Source: Parietaria judaica
Taxonomy: Eukaryota > Streptophyta > Magnoliopsida > Rosales > Urticaceae
NCBI GenBank assembly: GCA_954871525.1
Contig: OX940865.1
Coordinates: 12,538,606-12,602,605 of the forward strand
DNA length: 64,000 nt
Direction: 5' to 3'
Part shown: piece by piece, positions 60,726-64,000 of the stretch
Layout: each line of letters starts with the position of its first letter
Position numbering within the stretch: the stretch's first letter is position 1
Notes under the pieces: model-generated
What the model was told of the DNA's origin: nothing
Databases searched by the model: none
What the model saw: the letters and a program-made list of their open reading frames with translations, nothing else
Position numbers and translations under genes: made by a program

Positions 60726-61240
60726 AGATATTTGCGACATAAATACCTCATGTTTAAACTTTATTTGAGGAATCTTTTCAATGTTCCTTTTTGCCGGCAT
60801 AAGACCCTATTTTTTATTTTATGTATACTTTTTAGTCCTCTGTCACTAAATGAACACTAAAAGTTAAGTTTCTGATTAGTATGTGACATGTGTAAACTTA
60901 ATAAAATGTCACCGATCATTAGTTTTAATGTTTAATATATTGATGTTTTTATTATTTTTGAAAAAATAACATGACTTTGTCCCAACACCGCCGAGTACAT
61001 CGCCGACACCGCCAATAAGATTGAGTGTGTCGCTGACACTGTTGACTGTTGAGTAAGTCACCGACACCGTCAAGAACACAAAGTGTTTCAAAAAACTTAC
61101 ATTTTCCTGTTCATTTAGTGACGGAGCATCAAAATTAGACTAATATAAAATATTAAATATTTATGCCGGTAAAAATAACATTGAAAATATGCTTGAAAGT
61201 TCAAACAAATGCAAACATAGTCTTTTAGAAGAATTATGTC
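60726..61240. mobile_element. Foldback MITE
   Basis: Left arm about 60726-60856 (read in reverse: TGTTCATTTAGTGACAGAGG, ATGCCGGCAAAAAGGAACAT) matches the right arm about 61109-61240 (TGTTCATTTAGTGACGGAGC, ATGCCGGTAAAAATAACATT), so the ends are inverted over 100 bp or more. The centre (60972-61085) has repeats of GCCGACACCG/CGCTGACAC type. No ORF; target duplication not resolved. Confidence 0.6.
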
Positions 61241-62383
61241 TATGTACAAAAGTTGAATAATTTGAGAACATTTTCATCTTTGGGCACAAGTCAAGTCACA
61301 ACTAAGTATGCGCCTCCGTCCATACTCCACAACCAGCCTGATTTGGACTTGTGGGGTCGCTTTGTTTTTACCCTTTTCGACTTTTTTTTCTTGTATTTTC
61401 TTTATTGTTTATTGTTTTCTCATTTTTACTTTAACCTCTTGTCTTTCCTAATTGTATTTTTACCGAACTGCCCATTTAGTTGGAAAATGCTTTGGGAATC
61501 TAAAACTACCCTAAACTCGTGATATTTTTGGTGTTGGAGAAAAATAGATTTTTTTAAAGCTATTAAAATTTAGAAGTAGATGTAGATCATAGAATTGACA
61601 AACGTGTGAACTTCCAAAACTACCCTATACGAATTAAGTGTTAATCACAGCGAAAATACTTAAAATTTAATTAGAGAACCCCTTGTTTACTTAAAATTTA
61701 TAAGTGGTAGTAAAAGAACCCAAAATCATATTTGGAGCGTTGTACACAAATTTAGTGCAATTAAATATTTGGAGCGTTGTATGCAGATTTAGTGCAACTT
61801 ATTTAGTTTTCTCTTAGACTTTAACTTATGGTGCGACGGAAATGACTTTCGCCAATACCAAAAACATTCACATTAACGCTGCAAATATAACTTTACCAAC
61901 ATATATTACTGGATAAGGGCTTGGCTTAAGAAAAACATTTATAACCCTTCAAATTACTCCTCCTTTTTTGCTTAAAGAACGGTCAAACTTTTTTTTTTTT
62001 TCATAACTAATGCAAGTTATGCAACTAAAACCCAATTTTCACTTTGGCAAATAATTTCTACATCTAGCTAATGGAGGCTTGCCCAAAAAAAATTAAAAAA
62101 AATTCAGTCGATCTAGGACTTATTCCAAGTTAATCAAAATAAATAATATGTATTTTCATTCATTTACTTATTTATAAGAAAGTTTACTTTTTTGTAACCC
62201 CAACTTTTAGTTTTAGCAAATTTATAATCTCAAAGTATACTTTGTTTTCTTTTTATACCCTCCCATATTAAGTTTAACTTTAAAATACTCAAAACCACCC
62301 ACTCGCGGTGCCAGTAATGCCTAGTTTTCGCACATACTTACCCTGAGGTTTTAAAATTTTCATAAAGATTTAATGTTTTATTT
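61241..62383. other. Intergenic, MITE fragments
   Basis: No gene. A stretch at about 61640-61830 has MITE-like text (AGCGAAAATACTTAAAATTT, CATATTTGGAGCGTTGTA, repeated twice near 61728 and 61771) but no complete element. Confidence 0.4.
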
Positions 62384-63040
62384 TGCCGGCGACGCACTCG
62401 ATCATCTCGAAGGTGTGGGTGATATACTTGTTAGTGCCAGCGACGTACTCGATGATCGGTGACGCACTCGGCGTTCTTGATGGTATCGATGATGACATCA
62501 TGGATTTAGTTAGGGCCGAGCGGGGACGGCCGCCGCCACTTGATTCAAATTCGTGATTTTTAATAAATAAATATATACAGTTTATCAATATATATTAAAG
62601 GTACTAATACAAAACAAAGTTAATACTTTGGTGTAGTGGTTATTTGAGAACAATTTTAACTCTCTCTCCTAGAAGACCAAGGTTCATTTCCCATTGACTC
62701 CATTTTTTTTAATATTTATGAGCTCCGCCTCCATTATTACTCATCTCTTAATATAAAGATTTTTTTATTATACATTAAGTTATAATCTTTGTATAGCTGT
62801 ATTACTAAATATTTTATCGATTATTAAAAATTAATTATAAAAATATTTTATTTATCATATTATATTCTAAAAATTCCGGCTTAATTTTTTTTCGCCCCCT
62901 CTTGATAAAATCCTGGCTCCGCCCCTGGATGATGTATACTAGCAATCGAATGCGTCCCTGACACCGCCAAGTATATCACCGACATCTTCGAGATCATCAT
63001 GTGCGTTGCCAACACCGTCGAGTACGTCACAGAAACTTAA
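62384..63040. mobile_element. Foldback element split by a hAT fragment
   Basis: Arms at 62384-62500 (GCCGGCGACGCACTCGAT, TCTCGAAGGTGTGGGTGATA) and 62946-63040 (inverse: TCTCGAAGATGTCGGTGATA, GGACGCATTCGATTG) are inverted repeats, about 75 percent alike by eye. They are separated by the hAT fragment at about 62501-62928. The repeat type matches the centre of the foldback element at 60726-61240, so the three blocks form one family. Confidence 0.5.
62501..62928. mobile_element. Truncated hAT element with tRNA-like boxes
   Basis: The right end at 62911-62928 reads, in reverse, CCAGGGGCGGAGCCAGGA, a well-known plant hAT terminus (CAGGGGCGGA). The left end is degraded and starts with GGGCCGAGCGGGGACGG. 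The interior has TGGTGTAGTGG (62629-62639) and GGTTCATTTCC (62681-62691), which read as RNA polymerase III A- and B-boxes. GATGATG is shared by both flanks and may be the remains of the duplication. Confidence 0.6.
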
Positions 63041-64000
63041 CGATAACTTTAATTTAGTGATAGAGACAAAAATATATAGAAAATAAAATATTGGGTCTTT
63101 ATGCCAGCAAAAAACAAACATAGAAAATATAATTTCTACGAAAGGTAAATATGAGGTCTCTATGCCGTAATTATCGCTTTATTTTTCAAAATAGTTAAAT
63201 AAATCATTTTTCTCCTATCCTATATTTATTTCTTAGATAATTAATTAATAAATAATAAGTTAATTTAAAATAAATAATTGTAATTTCCCTCTTTTTTTTT
63301 TTTTTTAACAATGAGCGTCCAGTCCAAGCAAAATCCAGATAATTACCTAATTTTACGGGATTCTGTGCCTCTCTCTCAACAATCAAATTACTTATCGTAT
63401 TTTTATTTTTATTTTTATTTTTATTTTTATTTTTATTTTTCTATGATTAATTAGTTACGCTTACTACTCCTTGTATTAATTATAAGTATTTCAATATCCA
63501 TTGATCACGGAACTTCTTCTTGTTATTTAGCCATTAATGCGATTTTTTTTATATATTTCTTAAGAAACTGTTTTATATTCGTAAAATCTTAATAATGTGT
63601 TTTATATTTCCTAATTATTGTTTAATCAATCTGAATAATTATTTTATATATCTTATTTTTTATTTTATATTTAAATTTAATTGAACAACTCTAGTCTCTA
63701 ACAATGATTCCATTAATAACAAAATATTTTTTATTTATAAAGAATTAAAAACAGTTTAATTAATCAGCCTACTAAAAAAATTGATTGATAATTGGTTTGA
63801 GTTTTTTCGCGAAACACTTTCGTTATGCAGTAGGTTTGATTTTTCTTTTTCTTTTTTAATTCTTTGTAAATCTTTTGTCCAAATAATAAAAATTAGATAC
63901 AAATTTACATTAAACAATTATTTAAATATTCAACTTTATAACTTTATTTACGATAATGTGTTATTATCCTGAAAACTGTTATAGAAAAAGTAACAAAGAT
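63041..64000. other. Intergenic, no gene seen
   Basis: AT-rich to the end of the window. Contains a TTTTTA hexanucleotide repeat at about 63399-63440 and poly-T tracts. No exon features were recognised. Confidence 0.5.
63399..63440. repeat. TTTTTA hexanucleotide repeat
   Basis: About seven units of ATTTTT in succession. Confidence 0.9.

Overview
The window is nuclear DNA from a flowering plant, most likely a dicot. It is AT-rich, the coding exons are clearly more GC-rich than their surroundings, introns are typical plant GT-AG introns, and every recognisable protein is a land-plant family. The species cannot be named from the sequence. Six protein-coding genes can be rebuilt exon by exon: an ACT-domain-repeat protein (ACR3 type, minus, about 7.8-14.4 kb), a receptor-like cytoplasmic kinase with an N-terminal USP-like domain (minus, 29.9-34.3 kb), a 2-oxoglutarate/Fe(II) dioxygenase (minus, 37.7-39.8 kb), a single-exon group IX ERF transcription factor (plus, 44.3 kb), COP9 signalosome subunit 7 (minus, 47.9-51.9 kb) and leucine carboxyl methyltransferase 1 (plus, 54.0-59.8 kb). 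CSN7 and LCMT1 are divergent, with 2.0 kb between their start codons.

The rest is transposon-rich plant intergenic DNA. The best-supported elements are: a 470-bp Mutator-like MITE with a perfect 9-bp target-site duplication (1.2-1.7 kb); a 1.6-kb hAT-type element with a perfect 8-bp duplication in the long 5'-leader intron of ACR3; a 1.76-kb internally deleted Copia element with two LTRs and a 5-bp duplication, nested in an older inverted-repeat element just upstream of the ACR3 promoter; a second Mutator-like MITE (18.6-19.2 kb); a hairpin element inside TA repeats (17.9-18.2 kb); a hAT element in a kinase intron (32.5-33.2 kb); an 851-bp solo LTR with a 5-bp duplication (41.9-42.8 kb); a tRNA-derived SINE in CSN7 intron 1; a G-box-bearing MITE between CSN7 and LCMT1; and foldback elements at 60.7-63.1 kb, one split by a hAT fragment. 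TA microsatellites are frequent and often flank insertions.

The genes do not form a pathway or cluster. ACR3, CSN7 and LCMT1 are housekeeping or regulatory genes, while the kinase, dioxygenase and ERF belong to large, fast-evolving families. I found no evidence for a new multi-gene system. The most interesting points are local: two in-frame GC-AG introns, a kinase that loses its usual C-terminal tail next to a perfect 34-bp palindrome, a CSN7 3' end that could be read in two ways, and nested transposons at the ACR3 and CSN7/LCMT1 promoters.
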